The notes: generated by a model from the sequence alone, not told the origin. Positions 25,087-33,703 are shown, counted from the stretch's first letter. The stretch is 64,000 nt of DNA from Bacteroidota bacterium (GCA_029555415.1 JAKPSI010000042.1:21174-85173), one strand, 5' to 3'. Made by a program: numbers and translations.

Positions 25087-26508
25087 ATGAAAAAAATGAA
25101 AAAGATCAATCTGCATACGACCTGTAAGAAGATGCTGGCCGACGTATACACGCCGGTGGGGATCTACCTCAGGTTGCGTGACAAGTTCCGGGATACGATC
25201 CTCCTGGAGAGTACCGACCATCATGTGGCGGAGAACAGTTATTCGTTCATCGGTATCAATGCCATCGGCGGTATCGAGATCAGTGACCTGAAACAGTATG
25301 AACTGAAATATCCGGCACGCAAGCCGGAACGCACGGCCATTGGCAAGGATACTTCCGTACCCGGGGCCTTATGGGAGTACATGCAGAATTTTGAAGTGAG
25401 CTCAACCGGTGAAAAAGAATGCGCATTTGCCCAGGGCTTGTACGGCTATACCGGATTCGATGCCGTACAGTTCTTTGAAAGCATCCGCTTCAATGAAAAG
25501 AAACCGGCCTCCGGGATCCCTTTGATGCGTTACCGATTGTATCAGTACGTCATCGCCATCAATCATTTCAAGGATGAGCTCTTCCTCCTCGAGAATGAGG
25601 TGGAAGGTTTGCCGGGTGAAGGTGCAGTGGTTGAATCGCTCATCCGCAGTAAGGATGTACCGGTGTATCCGTTCCGTGTGAAAGGGGAGGAGACTTCCAA
25701 CATGGAAAATGAAGCCTATATGGAAATGGTGAAGAAGGGGATCGCCTCCTGTCACCGCGGTGATGTATTCCAGATCGTTCTCAGCCGCCGCTTCCAGCAG
25801 GCATTCACAGGTGATGAATTCAATGTGTACCGTTCATTGCGCAGCATCAATCCTTCTCCTTATTTATTCTTCTTTGATTACGGCGATTATAAACTGATGG
25901 GCTCTTCACCCGAATCACAGTTGCTGATCCGTAATGGAAAAGCACTGGTGCATCCGATCGCGGGTACCTATAAAAGGAGCGGGGATGATGAAGTGGACAA
26001 GCTCGCTACCGAAAAATTATTACTGGATGCCAAGGAGAATGCCGAGCACGTGATGCTGGTGGATCTGGCACGGAACGATCTCAGCCGCCTTTGTGATGAG
26101 GTACAGGTGGAACATTACCGCGAAGTCCAGTACTTCTCGCATGTCATCCATCTGGTGAGTGAAGTGGCGGGTAAAGTGCGTCCCGGTTCGAATCCCTTCG
26201 ATCTGGTCGCTCGTACCTTCCCCGCAGGCACATTGAGCGGTGCACCGAAATTCCGTGCCATGGAGATCATCGACGCGCTGGAACCCACGGCCCGTAGCTA
26301 TTACGGCGGGGCTATCGGTTTCATGGGCTTTAACGGCAGTTGCAATCACGCGATCATGATCCGCACTTTCCTGAGTAAGAACAACACCCTGACCTATCAG
26401 GCCGGTGCCGGAGTAGTTGCAGCAAGTGATCCTGCCAGTGAGTTGCAGGAAGTGAATAATAAACTGAACGCGCTGACGAAAGCCATTACGATGGCGGAAA
26501 GCCTATGA
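25087..26508 (+). CDS. trpE: Anthranilate synthase component I
   Basis: 473 aa. Chorismate-binding domain motifs are clear: FQIVLSRRF, FFFDYGDYKLMGSSPES, PIAGTYKRSGDDEVDK, LARNDLSRL, and the C-terminal FPAGTLSGAPKFRAMEII and AGAGVVAASDPASE blocks. With TrpG it makes anthranilate from chorismate and glutamine. An N-terminal LLES motif (about 45-48) suggests conserved Trp feedback binding. I use the ATG at 25087; a second ATG lies three codons later and the longer frame starts with TTG inside the terminator U-tract. First structural gene of the attenuated trp operon. Confidence 0.96.
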   Translation: MKKMKKINLHTTCKKMLADVYTPVGIYLRLRDKFRDTILLESTDHHVAENSYSFIGINAIGGIEISDLKQYELKYPARKPERTAIGKDTSVPGALWEYMQNFEVSSTGEKECAFAQGLYGYTGFDAVQFFESIRFNEKKPASGIPLMRYRLYQYVIAINHFKDELFLLENEVEGLPGEGAVVESLIRSKDVPVYPFRVKGEETSNMENEAYMEMVKKGIASCHRGDVFQIVLSRRFQQAFTGDEFNVYRSLRSINPSPYLFFFDYGDYKLMGSSPESQLLIRNGKALVHPIAGTYKRSGDDEVDKLATEKLLLDAKENAEHVMLVDLARNDLSRLCDEVQVEHYREVQYFSHVIHLVSEVAGKVRPGSNPFDLVARTFPAGTLSGAPKFRAMEIIDALEPTARSYYGGAIGFMGFNGSCNHAIMIRTFLSKNNTLTYQAGAGVVAASDPASELQEVNNKLNALTKAITMAESL

Positions 26509-26688
26509 AAACGGAATTAGAAATTAAGAATTAATAATTAATAGAAGTGTCAATATGCAGGGGTCATTACTAAAGTAAAGGTAGGCGTGATGGTGATTTC
26601 TAAATAGTAGTTTACGCAATGCCAGAGATAAGGAGTGGAACTAACATTTAGAGTCCTGTATGAATTTTTAATTTTAAATTTTGAATTC
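26506..26688. repeat. Heptad-armed inverted-repeat unit between trpE and trpG
   Basis: The left arm starts exactly at the trpE TGA stop and runs as five heptads of type nnAATTA (26506-26540). The right arm, 26661-26688, is its imperfect reverse complement (22 of 28 positions with 26514-26541). The 120-bp core holds a hairpin of the form GCGTGA-N21-TTACGC (26585-26617). Same size and layout as the unit at 27381-27557. Confidence 0.65.
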
Positions 26689-26694
26689 GATAAA

Positions 26695-26736
26695 ATGAAA
26701 ACAACAACCCGAAACGCTTTAAAAACATTCTTTTGA
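26695..26736 (+). CDS. 13-codon upstream ORF overlapping the trpG start
   Basis: ATG at 26695, a Lys/Thr-rich 13-residue product, and a TGA stop (26734-26736) that overlaps the TTG start of trpG (TTGA). It lies directly after the inverted-repeat unit. It may serve as a translational ramp for trpG, whose own start is a weak TTG; it could also be coincidence. Confidence 0.3.
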   Translation: MKTTTRNALKTFF

Positions 26737-27326
26737 AAATACTCGTTTTCGACAACTACGACTCCTTCACTTACAACCTCGTTCACCTGGTCGAGAAGAT
26801 CCTCCATCAGAAGACCGAAGTGTTCCGCAACGACCAGATACCGCTGGAGAAAGTGAAGGAATATGATAAGATCATCCTGTCGCCCGGCCCAGGCATCCCT
26901 GAAGAAGCCGGCATGCTGCTGCCGCTGATCAAAGAATATGCGGCCACCAAATGCATACTGGGTGTATGTCTGGGCCATCAGGCCATCGGTCAGGCATTTG
27001 GAGGGACGCTGACGAATCTGAGTACGGTGTATCATGGAGTTGCAACTCCGATCAAAGTAGTCGGTAGTCATCAGTCTGTAGCCGGTAGTCAATACAACAA
27101 CGATATTTTTAAAGATCTGGGGGAAAAGATCGAAGTGGGCCGTTATCATTCCTGGATCGTGGATGAAAAAGGATTCCCGGATGAGCTCGAGATCACCGCC
27201 CGCGATGAGAACGGATTCATCATGGGCCTTCGGCATAAAACTTATGATGTGCAGGGCGTGCAGTTCCATCCGGAGAGTGTGCTGACGAAGGAGGGGGAGA
27301 AGATGATGAGGAACTGGCTGTTGTGA
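26733..27326 (+). CDS. trpG: Anthranilate synthase component II (glutamine amidotransferase)
   Basis: 197 aa, class I glutamine amidotransferase. The DNYDSFTYNLVH start, oxyanion motif PGPG, nucleophile Cys79 in GVCLGHQAIG, and His-x-Glu in GVQFHPESV are all present. It supplies ammonia to TrpE and may also serve folate synthesis. The start is TTG; no in-frame ATG lies nearby. Residues about 109-121 (VVGSHQSVAGSQY) are an insertion encoded by a heptad DNA array in the loop before GRYHSW, where relatives are shorter. A 35-nt heptad array begins at its stop codon. Confidence 0.95.
   Translation: MKILVFDNYDSFTYNLVHLVEKILHQKTEVFRNDQIPLEKVKEYDKIILSPGPGIPEEAGMLLPLIKEYAATKCILGVCLGHQAIGQAFGGTLTNLSTVYHGVATPIKVVGSHQSVAGSQYNNDIFKDLGEKIEVGRYHSWIVDEKGFPDELEITARDENGFIMGLRHKTYDVQGVQFHPESVLTKEGEKMMRNWLL
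27058..27092 (+). repeat. Heptad array 'tagtcgg' inside trpG
   Basis: Five 7-bp units (35 nt), consensus TAGTCGG. The same family appears in the intergenic array at 34280-34314, on the opposite strand and also exactly five units. Confidence 0.7.
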
Positions 27327-27358
27327 ATGTTGAATGCTGAATGCTGAAATTTGAATTC
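27324..27358. repeat. Heptad array starting at the trpG stop codon
   Basis: Five units TGAATGT/TGAATGC/TGAATTC, 35 nt; the first three bases are the trpG TGA. Belongs to the 'ttttgaa' group. Confidence 0.75.
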
Positions 27359-27380
27359 AGGGCTCAGTGGCAAGTAATGA

Positions 27381-27557
27381 AGAATTAAAAATTCAAAATT
27401 CAGAATTAATACAAAAGTCATGTTGCCAGATATATCACGAGCGAAAAGCGGGGCGTAAATCTGAATAAAGGAGTTGTGTTACGCTGTCCCTAAGTAAAAG
27501 TAGAGATACTGATAGGACGACTCTTCTTTTAATTTTAAATTTTGAATTTTTAATTCT
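27381..27557. repeat. Heptad-armed inverted-repeat unit between trpG and trpD
   Basis: Arms 27381-27410 and 27528-27557 are inverted repeats, 27 of 30 positions, with the outer 20 bp perfect. The 117-bp core contains a hairpin GCGTAA-N20-TTACGC (27452-27483), the same motif as in the trpE-trpG unit. In the trp mRNA it would form a long stem, a possible RNase III or pausing site. Confidence 0.7.
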
Positions 27558-27598
27558 AAGTCTAAGAAATAAAGTGATTAAAACAGAAGATTGAGGCT

Positions 27599-28591
27599 AT
27601 GAAAAAAATATTACAATATTTATTCGAACACAAAACCCTCACCCGTGCCGAAGCCCGCGCTGCGCTCGTCGACATAGGCAATGGCAAATACAACGAACAT
27701 GAAGTAACGGCTTTCATGACCGTTTACCTTATGCGCAGCATCACCATAGAGGAATTGCAGGGTTTCCGCGACGCGTTGCTGGAATTATGCGTGCCGGTGC
27801 AACTTGGCGATCATGAAACGATCGATATCGTGGGTACCGGTGGTGATGGCAAGAATACCTTCAACATTTCTACGCTCAGTTGTTTCATCGTGGCAGGGGC
27901 AGGACAAAAAGTGACCAAGCACGGGAATTATGGAGCGTCTTCGGTCAGTGGCGCATCGAATGTGATGGAGCAACTGGGGTATAAATTCTCAGCCGACAGC
28001 ACGAAGCTCAAAAAGGAACTGGATGAAGTTGGGATATGCTTCCTTCATGCACCGTTATTCCACCCTGCTCTGAAGATCGTAGGCCCTATCCGCCGTAACC
28101 TGGCCATGCGTACCTTCTTCAATATGCTGGGTCCGACGGTGAATCCCGCCAGTCCTGCCTTTCAGCTGATCGGTGTATACAATCTTGAAATGGCGCGCAT
28201 CTATAATTATCTGTTGCAACAGGACGGGAAGAATTTCACCATCATCCACGGACTGGACGGTTATGATGAGATCTCGCTGACCAATGATACTAAGGTCATC
28301 ACCAATGAAGGGGAGCGGATGTACACTCCGGAGCAGCTCGGTAAGCGGATGGTCGATCCGCATGATATCACCGGTGGCAACACCGTAGAAGAAGCGGCCG
28401 CCATCTTTAAGAAGATCATTTACGGGGAAGGTACCTGGGCTCAGAATGCAGTAGTACTGGCCAATGCCGCTACTGCATTGCATTGTACCGGTAAATATCC
28501 TGATTATGAAACCGCTTGGAAAGCGGCGGTGGACAGCCTCGACAGTGGCAGCGCCCGCCGTGTTCTTGAAAAATTAATCGCATTACAATGA
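27599..28591 (+). CDS. trpD: Anthranilate phosphoribosyltransferase
   Basis: 330 aa, usual length. The PRPP-binding GTGGDGKNTFNIST motif (about 78-91), KHGNYGASSVSGASNVMEQLG, and the NMLGPTVNP block are diagnostic. It transfers phosphoribose to anthranilate, the second step of Trp synthesis. The C-terminus overlaps trpC by four bases (ATGA). The upstream gap of 272 bp contains two heptad structures, so translation is probably not coupled to trpG. Confidence 0.96.
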   Translation: MKKILQYLFEHKTLTRAEARAALVDIGNGKYNEHEVTAFMTVYLMRSITIEELQGFRDALLELCVPVQLGDHETIDIVGTGGDGKNTFNISTLSCFIVAGAGQKVTKHGNYGASSVSGASNVMEQLGYKFSADSTKLKKELDEVGICFLHAPLFHPALKIVGPIRRNLAMRTFFNMLGPTVNPASPAFQLIGVYNLEMARIYNYLLQQDGKNFTIIHGLDGYDEISLTNDTKVITNEGERMYTPEQLGKRMVDPHDITGGNTVEEAAAIFKKIIYGEGTWAQNAVVLANAATALHCTGKYPDYETAWKAAVDSLDSGSARRVLEKLIALQ

Positions 28592-29391
28592 GTACGATAC
28601 TCGATACCATCGTTGCCAATAAGCGCAAAGAAATTGAGAAGCTGAAACCGCTCAGCAGTGTGGAACGTTTTGAACAGAAGGGTTTCTTCTGGAATTTCAC
28701 GACCCGTTCATTGAAGCAACGCTTACTGACGGAAGGCAGTACCGGCATCATTGCCGAATTCAAACGCAAGAGTCCGAGTAAAGGCTGGTTCAAAACAACG
28801 GATCTGGAGGTGGAACCTGTGGTGGTGGCTTATAACCATCTGGGTGCTGCCGGCATCTCGGTGCTGACGGATACAGTATTCTTTGGCGGCGACCTGGATG
28901 ACCTGATCCAGACCAAGATCATCACCGAAGTGCCGGTCCTCCGCAAGGATTTCATGGTCGATCCCTGGCAGATCGCTGAAGCCAAGGCTTTCGGTGCCGA
29001 TGTGATCCTGCTGATCGCCGCATGTCTGAGTCCTGCGGAAGTGAAGTCCATGGCGGCTTACGCCAAAAGCATCGGTCTCGAAGTACTGCTGGAGATCCAC
29101 AATGAGGAAGAACTGGAACATATCTGCGATGAAGTGGATATGGTGGGCGTCAACAACCGCGATCTCAAAACCTTTACGGTCTCGATCGACCGTTCCCTCG
29201 AACTGATCTCTAAAATACCTGCGGATAAACCTGCTGTAGCTGAAAGCGGCATCAGCAATGCGGGAACTATCGTAACTTTAAGGCAGGCAGGATTTAAAGG
29301 TTTCCTCATCGGGGAAACTTTTATGAAGGAACCTGACCCGGCGATTGCTTTTGCTTCATTTGTTCATCAACTAAAAAGCGAAAGCACATGA
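28588..29391 (+). CDS. trpC: Indole-3-glycerol phosphate synthase
   Basis: 267 aa TIM barrel. Key motifs: IIAEFKRKSPSKG (catalytic Lys near 54), ISVLTDTVFFGG, VLRKDFMVDPWQI, DVILLIAA, VGVNNRDLKTF and AESGIS. It closes the indole ring from CdRP. Separate from TrpF, unlike the enterobacterial fusion. Overlaps trpD and trpF by four bases each, indicating tight coupling. Confidence 0.96.
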   Translation: MSTILDTIVANKRKEIEKLKPLSSVERFEQKGFFWNFTTRSLKQRLLTEGSTGIIAEFKRKSPSKGWFKTTDLEVEPVVVAYNHLGAAGISVLTDTVFFGGDLDDLIQTKIITEVPVLRKDFMVDPWQIAEAKAFGADVILLIAACLSPAEVKSMAAYAKSIGLEVLLEIHNEEELEHICDEVDMVGVNNRDLKTFTVSIDRSLELISKIPADKPAVAESGISNAGTIVTLRQAGFKGFLIGETFMKEPDPAIAFASFVHQLKSEST

Positions 29392-30023
29392 AGATCAAGG
29401 TATGCGGAATGACCTTACCTGAGCAGGTGAATGCCCTCGATGAAATGGGTGTCGACCTTGCTGGTTTTATCTTTTACCCCAAATCACCCCGTTATGTTGG
29501 CAACAAGATCTCGCCGGAAAAAATGCGGCAGATCAAGGGACGTATCGCCAAAGTGGGGGTGTTCGTGAACATGCCCTATGATGAGCTGATGAAGACCGTA
29601 GAGGATTACCGCCTCGATATGGTACAGCTGCATGGTGATGAAACGCCTTTCTATTGCGATAAAGTGGCGAACTATATCACGGTGATCAAAGCGTTCCGGT
29701 TAACGGATAATGATCCGGTCGACTGGCTCACCCGTCCGTTCCACGACAGTACCGACATGTTCCTGTTCGACACACTGGGCGCGGGTTATGGCGGAACGGG
29801 CAAGAAATTCGACTGGAACGTGCTGAACAGCGCGAACCTCGACAAGCTCTTCCTCCTCAGCGGTGGTATTGAACCCGATGATGTGGAAGCGCTGAAAAAA
29901 TTCGCGGCCGAACCCATTGCCAAAAAATTTTTCGCGGCCGATCTCAACAGCAAATTCGAGATCACAGCAGGGGTGAAGAATATGGCGGCGGTGGAGGAGT
30001 TCGTGAAAGCAGTGAAAGGATGA
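29388..30023 (+). CDS. trpF: Phosphoribosylanthranilate isomerase
   Basis: 211 aa TIM barrel. The catalytic Cys is in KVCGMT (Cys6), followed by GFIFYPKSPRYV, QLHGDE, and the Asp in FLFDT. A C-terminal LSGGIEPDDV phosphate-binding loop is followed by DLNSKFEITAGVKN. It isomerises PRA to CdRP. The stop codon opens a heptad array, so the tight D-C-F coupling breaks here before trpB. Confidence 0.95.
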   Translation: MKIKVCGMTLPEQVNALDEMGVDLAGFIFYPKSPRYVGNKISPEKMRQIKGRIAKVGVFVNMPYDELMKTVEDYRLDMVQLHGDETPFYCDKVANYITVIKAFRLTDNDPVDWLTRPFHDSTDMFLFDTLGAGYGGTGKKFDWNVLNSANLDKLFLLSGGIEPDDVEALKKFAAEPIAKKFFAADLNSKFEITAGVKNMAAVEEFVKAVKG

Positions 30024-30058
30024 GATTAATGGATAAATGATAATGGAGAATTGATAAT
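30021..30058. repeat. Heptad array starting at the trpF stop codon
   Basis: Five units of type GGATAAA/TGATAAT (30024-30058), beginning at or one heptad phase after the TGA. It is the reverse complement of the 'tccatta' family seen at 18911 and 49902. Confidence 0.65.
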
Positions 30059-30085
30059 GCATTCTAAGCAGCTTCTTAGTAAAGT

Positions 30086-30113
30086 CTTGCAGCTTGTGGC
30101 TTGCAGCTTGCAG
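30086..30113. repeat. Heptad array 'cttgcag' upstream of trpB
   Basis: Four units CTTGCAG/CTTGTGG, 28 nt. Same family as 34368-34403 and, inverted, 50332-50359. Confidence 0.65.
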
Positions 30114-30156
30114 CAGTTACTTAAATGAAGTGTGCTACAAATAATTAGTCAGAAAA

Positions 30157-31350
30157 ATGGACAACGAACCTTTATACAGTCAACCAGATGTGAATGGCTA
30201 CTACGGTCAGTTCGGCGGCGCCTACATCCCCGAGATGCTCCATAGAAACGTGGAAGAACTCCGCACCCGCTACCTTGACATCATCTACGAACCCGCATTC
30301 CAATCCGAATTTCAGGAACTGCTGCGCGATTATGTAGGACGTCCTACACCCTTATTCCTGGCAGAACGCCTCAGCAAACAATTTAACACCACTATTTACC
30401 TGAAGCGTGAAGACCTCTGCCATACCGGCGCACACAAGATCAATAATACTATAGGCCAGATCCTGCTGGCGGAGCGGCTCGGAAAGAAACGCATCATCGC
30501 GGAAACAGGCGCAGGGCAACATGGTGTGGCCACCGCAACAGTTTGCGCACTGAAAGGTGTGGAGTGCATCGTTTACATGGGAGAGAAGGATATCGAACGT
30601 CAGGCACCCAATGTGGCCCGTATGAAAATGCTTGGTGCCAAAGTGGTTCCTGCTTTGTCAGGCAGCAAGACCCTGAAAGATGCTACCAATGAGGCTATCC
30701 GCGACTGGATCAATAACCCCAACGATACACATTATATCATCGGCAGTGTGGTGGGCCCGCATCCTTACCCGGATATGGTCGCCCGTTTTCAGAGTGTGAT
30801 CAGTGAAGAAACCAGAAAACAGCTGAAAGAAAAGACCGGCAATGAATTACCCACACACGTGATCGCCTGCGTGGGTGGTGGCAGTAACGCGGCCGGGGCC
30901 TTCTATCATTTTCTTGAAGAAACTTCCGTGCAGCTCGTAGCGGTTGAAGCCGCGGGACATGGCGTTAACAGCGGACTCAGTGCTGCCACCACGCAACTCG
31001 GTAAGCCGGGTATCCTGCATGGCAGTAAAAGTCTGCTCATGCAAACCGAAGATGGACAAGTGGTGGAACCACACAGCATTTCTGCCGGACTGGATTATCC
31101 CGGTATCGGTCCCCTGCATGCGAACTTATTCGCAAGTGGACGTGGTACTTTCTTAAGCGCAACGGATGAGGAAGCACTGACCGCCGCTTTTGAGCTGGCC
31201 CGCATGGAAGGTATTATCCCCGCACTGGAATCCGCGCACGCATTGGCGGCATTGAAACAAATGACATTCACCGGTAAGGAAAGGATCGTACTCTGCCTCA
31301 GTGGCCGGGGCGATAAGGACCTTGCCACTTATATGGAACACATTAAATAA
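30157..31350 (+). CDS. trpB: Tryptophan synthase beta chain
   Basis: 397 aa. PLP lysine K94 in [13 protein letters not shown], catalytic Glu in AETGAGQHG, the phosphate-binding CVGGGSNA loop, and the C-terminal [11 protein letters not shown] motif. It condenses indole with serine in the alpha2beta2 complex. It follows a 134-bp gap filled by two heptad arrays and is separated from trpA by a lipoprotein gene, which is unusual because trpB-trpA is normally contiguous. Confidence 0.97.
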   Translation: MDNEPLYSQPDVNGYYGQFGGAYIPEMLHRNVEELRTRYLDIIYEPAFQSEFQELLRDYVGRPTPLFLAERLSKQFNTTIYLKREDLCHTGAHKINNTIGQILLAERLGKKRIIAETGAGQHGVATATVCALKGVECIVYMGEKDIERQAPNVARMKMLGAKVVPALSGSKTLKDATNEAIRDWINNPNDTHYIIGSVVGPHPYPDMVARFQSVISEETRKQLKEKTGNELPTHVIACVGGGSNAAGAFYHFLEETSVQLVAVEAAGHGVNSGLSAATTQLGKPGILHGSKSLLMQTEDGQVVEPHSISAGLDYPGIGPLHANLFASGRGTFLSATDEEALTAAFELARMEGIIPALESAHALAALKQMTFTGKERIVLCLSGRGDKDLATYMEHIK

Positions 31351-31355
31351 TAACC

Positions 31356-31721
31356 ATGAAAAAAGGGATATACATTCTGCTCCTGGCAACGATAGTCTTC
31401 TCCTGCAAGACCAAGCCGCATCTCAGTTTCAAACTGAAGTCCGAGAAGATCGCGGATGGTTGCAGTAGTGTCTCCACTGCATTCCATATGGAATCCAATT
31501 TCGCGGGAGAACGTTTTCAATGGGAGGCTTGTTTACCCTCTGGACAAGGGCATGAAGGCGTTACACTCGAACAGAAAGGGGATACCGTACTGGTTCACTT
31601 GCCCGCACCAGGCGCCACTCCCGCACATTTCAGCCTTACACTGGATGTGGATGCCTATCCCGCTTATCATTTCATCACAGTAGGGAATGAGACCTATCTC
31701 ATCGGTACCGCAAAAAATTAA
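31356..31721 (+). CDS. Small lipoprotein inserted between trpB and trpA
   Basis: 121 aa with a lipobox (IVFSC, Cys about 17) followed by KTKPHLSFKL. The mature part is beta-rich, with Cys36 and Cys59 possibly forming a disulphide, and ends in a strand pair around HFITVGNETYLIG. Not recognised. It starts 5 bp after the trpB stop and ends one base before the trpA start, so it must be cotranscribed and is probably part of the coupled operon. A role in Trp metabolism is not evident. Confidence 0.65.
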   Translation: MKKGIYILLLATIVFSCKTKPHLSFKLKSEKIADGCSSVSTAFHMESNFAGERFQWEACLPSGQGHEGVTLEQKGDTVLVHLPAPGATPAHFSLTLDVDAYPAYHFITVGNETYLIGTAKN

Positions 31722-31722
31722 T

Positions 31723-32493
31723 ATGAGCCGCATCTCCGCATTATTCGTTTCAAAGCCTGAACCCATCCTGAATGTGTATTGCACCGCCGGTTTTCCCAAA
31801 CGGGATGATACATTGTCTGTCATGGAAGCATTGCAGACTTCCGGTGCCGACCTCATCGAACTTGGCATGCCATACAGCGATCCGCTGGCTGATGGTCCGG
31901 TGATCCAGGCCAGCAGCATGGTGGCTTTGCAACATGGAATGACCATCCCACTACTGTTCAGTCAGATCGGCAATATGCGGAAGACCATCACTGTTCCGGT
32001 TATCCTGATGGGTTATATGAATCCCGTACTTCAATATGGGTTTGAAAAATTCTGTGCGGATGCGGCAGCAGCGGGAGTGGACGGCCTCATCCTGCCCGAT
32101 CTTCCGGTCGTGGAATTTGAAACGGAGTATGGTGCTATCATTAAAAAATACGGATTGGATTTCATCTTCCTCGTTACACCGGAAACCAGCCCCGAACGTA
32201 TTCAAAAACTCGATAGCCTGAGCAGTGGCTTCTTATACGCGGTGTCTTCTTCTTCCACAACGGGCAGCGACCGCAGCAATACCGGCATGCCGGCCTATCT
32301 GCAGCAGTTGCAGCAACTGAAACTTAAGAACCCGGTATTAGTGGGTTTCGGGATCAAAGACAAAGCCAGTTTTGAAGCGGCCAGTCAGTTCACCCGCGGC
32401 GCCATCATCGGAAGCGCCTATATCAAGGCATTACAGGAGAACCCCGATGTTAAAAACACCACAAAAACCTTCCTGGCCGGCATTAAAGGCTGA
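31723..32493 (+). CDS. trpA: Tryptophan synthase alpha chain
   Basis: 256 aa TIM barrel. Catalytic Glu47 and Asp57 lie in LIELGMPYSDPLADGP, followed by PVILMGYMNP, DGLILPDLP, FLVTPETS and the phosphate site VGFGIKD...GAIIGSAYIKAL. I start at the ATG at 31723, one base after the lipoprotein stop codon. It cleaves indole-3-glycerol phosphate to indole, channelled to TrpB. Last gene of the operon; no strong terminator follows. Confidence 0.96.
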   Translation: MSRISALFVSKPEPILNVYCTAGFPKRDDTLSVMEALQTSGADLIELGMPYSDPLADGPVIQASSMVALQHGMTIPLLFSQIGNMRKTITVPVILMGYMNPVLQYGFEKFCADAAAAGVDGLILPDLPVVEFETEYGAIIKKYGLDFIFLVTPETSPERIQKLDSLSSGFLYAVSSSSTTGSDRSNTGMPAYLQQLQQLKLKNPVLVGFGIKDKASFEAASQFTRGAIIGSAYIKALQENPDVKNTTKTFLAGIKG

Positions 32494-32497
32494 GTGG

Positions 32498-32529
32498 TTT
32501 CGGCCTTTCCCGGGGCTTTTATACATTTG
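32498..32529 (+). promoter_or_regulatory. Candidate promoter for the thioredoxin-like gene
   Basis: A perfect -7 box TACATTTG at 32522-32529 and a TTTC at 32498-32501 (spacing 20) as a near -33 box. It starts right after trpA, 20 bp before the ATG at 32549, so this gene has its own promoter. Confidence 0.55.
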
Positions 32530-32548
32530 CAGCTACTTTTAATAGCGT

Positions 32549-33700
32549 ATGAAAAAAATAGCCTTCCTGTTATTGTTTTGCCCGATGTTCATTTTTGCCC
32601 AGACCGGCAAGACAAAGACCGTTGTGAAAAATAAAGCCGTTGCAAAAGTGCAAGCTGCTGCAAAAGGGTTTACGCTGACCGGAAAGCTGGATGGCTTTAA
32701 AGATGGTACTGAAATAAGTCTGATGGCCAATGGAGAGAATCAGGCACTGGCGAAGACCAAATTCAGCAAAGGGTCTTTTGTTTTAAAAGGTACACTGACA
32801 GAGCCCACGCTTTGTTACCTTGTTACTTCCGAAACCACGAATAATCCTGTCCAGGTATACGTTGAGAACAGTAAGATCACTCTCGCAAAGGATCCGAAAA
32901 AGCCTGGCGCTTACATCATCAAGGGTTCCAAAAGCCAGGATGAGTTCGATGCCTTCCTGAATAAATTCAATCCGACCGTTCAGACATTGAGCAGTCTTGC
33001 CGGCTCCATCAACGGACTGGAAGAAGGTCCGCAGCGTCAAAGCCTCATGACGATCTATAACAACACGATGGGCGTATTGCAGAACCAGATCGATTCGTTC
33101 GTGATACAAAGCCATGCTTCTCCGATCGCGCCGTTCATTCTCAATGCGACTTCACAGTTCTATGATGATGTGGTGTTGCTGAACACCCGCTATAACAAAT
33201 TGGATGAATCATTGAAGACGACAGCTTCCGGTATTCAATTGAAAGCACTGATCGACAGTAAACTGGCAGGAGCTGTAGGTACGATGGCGATGGATTTCAC
33301 ACAGCCCGATACATTGGGTAATCCGGTTTCTCTCTCATCTTTCCGCGGTAAGTATGTCCTGGTCGATTTCTGGGCCAGTTGGTGCGGACCCTGCCGCAAT
33401 GAGAACCCCAATGTGGTGGAGAACTTCAAAAAATTCAGTTCGAAGAATTTTACGATACTGGGTGTGTCACTCGACCGCCCCGGACAGAAGGAAAAATGGA
33501 TGCAGGCCATTCATGATGACGGTCTCACATGGAACCATGTAAGCGATCTGCAATTCTGGAACAATACCGCCGCGCAATTGTACAAAGTGCAGGGCATTCC
33601 ATTTAACATTCTTGTCGATCCTACGGGAAAGATCGTTGCCCGAAATCTCCGCGGTGCCGAGCTGGGCGCGAAATTGTGTGAATACCTGGGCTGCAATTAA
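32549..33700 (+). CDS. TlpA/thioredoxin-like protein with N-terminal DUF4369-type domain, exported
   Basis: 383 aa. Signal peptide about 1-17 (ends IFAQ), a Lys/Ala-rich linker, a beta-rich DUF4369-like domain (about 40-130), a helical linker, and a C-terminal AhpC/TlpA-type thioredoxin fold with the active site WASWCGPCRNENP and cis-Pro IPFNILVD. Probably a periplasmic thiol-disulphide reductase. This architecture is frequent in Bacteroidota and often present in many paralogues. Convergent with 33704-34159 with only 3 bp between. Confidence 0.88.
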   Translation: MKKIAFLLLFCPMFIFAQTGKTKTVVKNKAVAKVQAAAKGFTLTGKLDGFKDGTEISLMANGENQALAKTKFSKGSFVLKGTLTEPTLCYLVTSETTNNPVQVYVENSKITLAKDPKKPGAYIIKGSKSQDEFDAFLNKFNPTVQTLSSLAGSINGLEEGPQRQSLMTIYNNTMGVLQNQIDSFVIQSHASPIAPFILNATSQFYDDVVLLNTRYNKLDESLKTTASGIQLKALIDSKLAGAVGTMAMDFTQPDTLGNPVSLSSFRGKYVLVDFWASWCGPCRNENPNVVENFKKFSSKNFTILGVSLDRPGQKEKWMQAIHDDGLTWNHVSDLQFWNNTAAQLYKVQGIPFNILVDPTGKIVARNLRGAELGAKLCEYLGCN

Positions 33701-33703
33701 AGA

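Noticed and set aside
26550..27269. 239-codon open frame on the minus strand across trpG and the trpE-trpG gap
   Set aside because: It is antisense to the clearly conserved trpG and its product shows no motif; long shadow frames are expected at this base composition.
27324..27598. Insertion sequence with transposase in the trp operon
   Set aside because: The units are under 200 bp, have no ORF and no obvious target-site duplication, so only a MITE-like or structural unit can be proposed.
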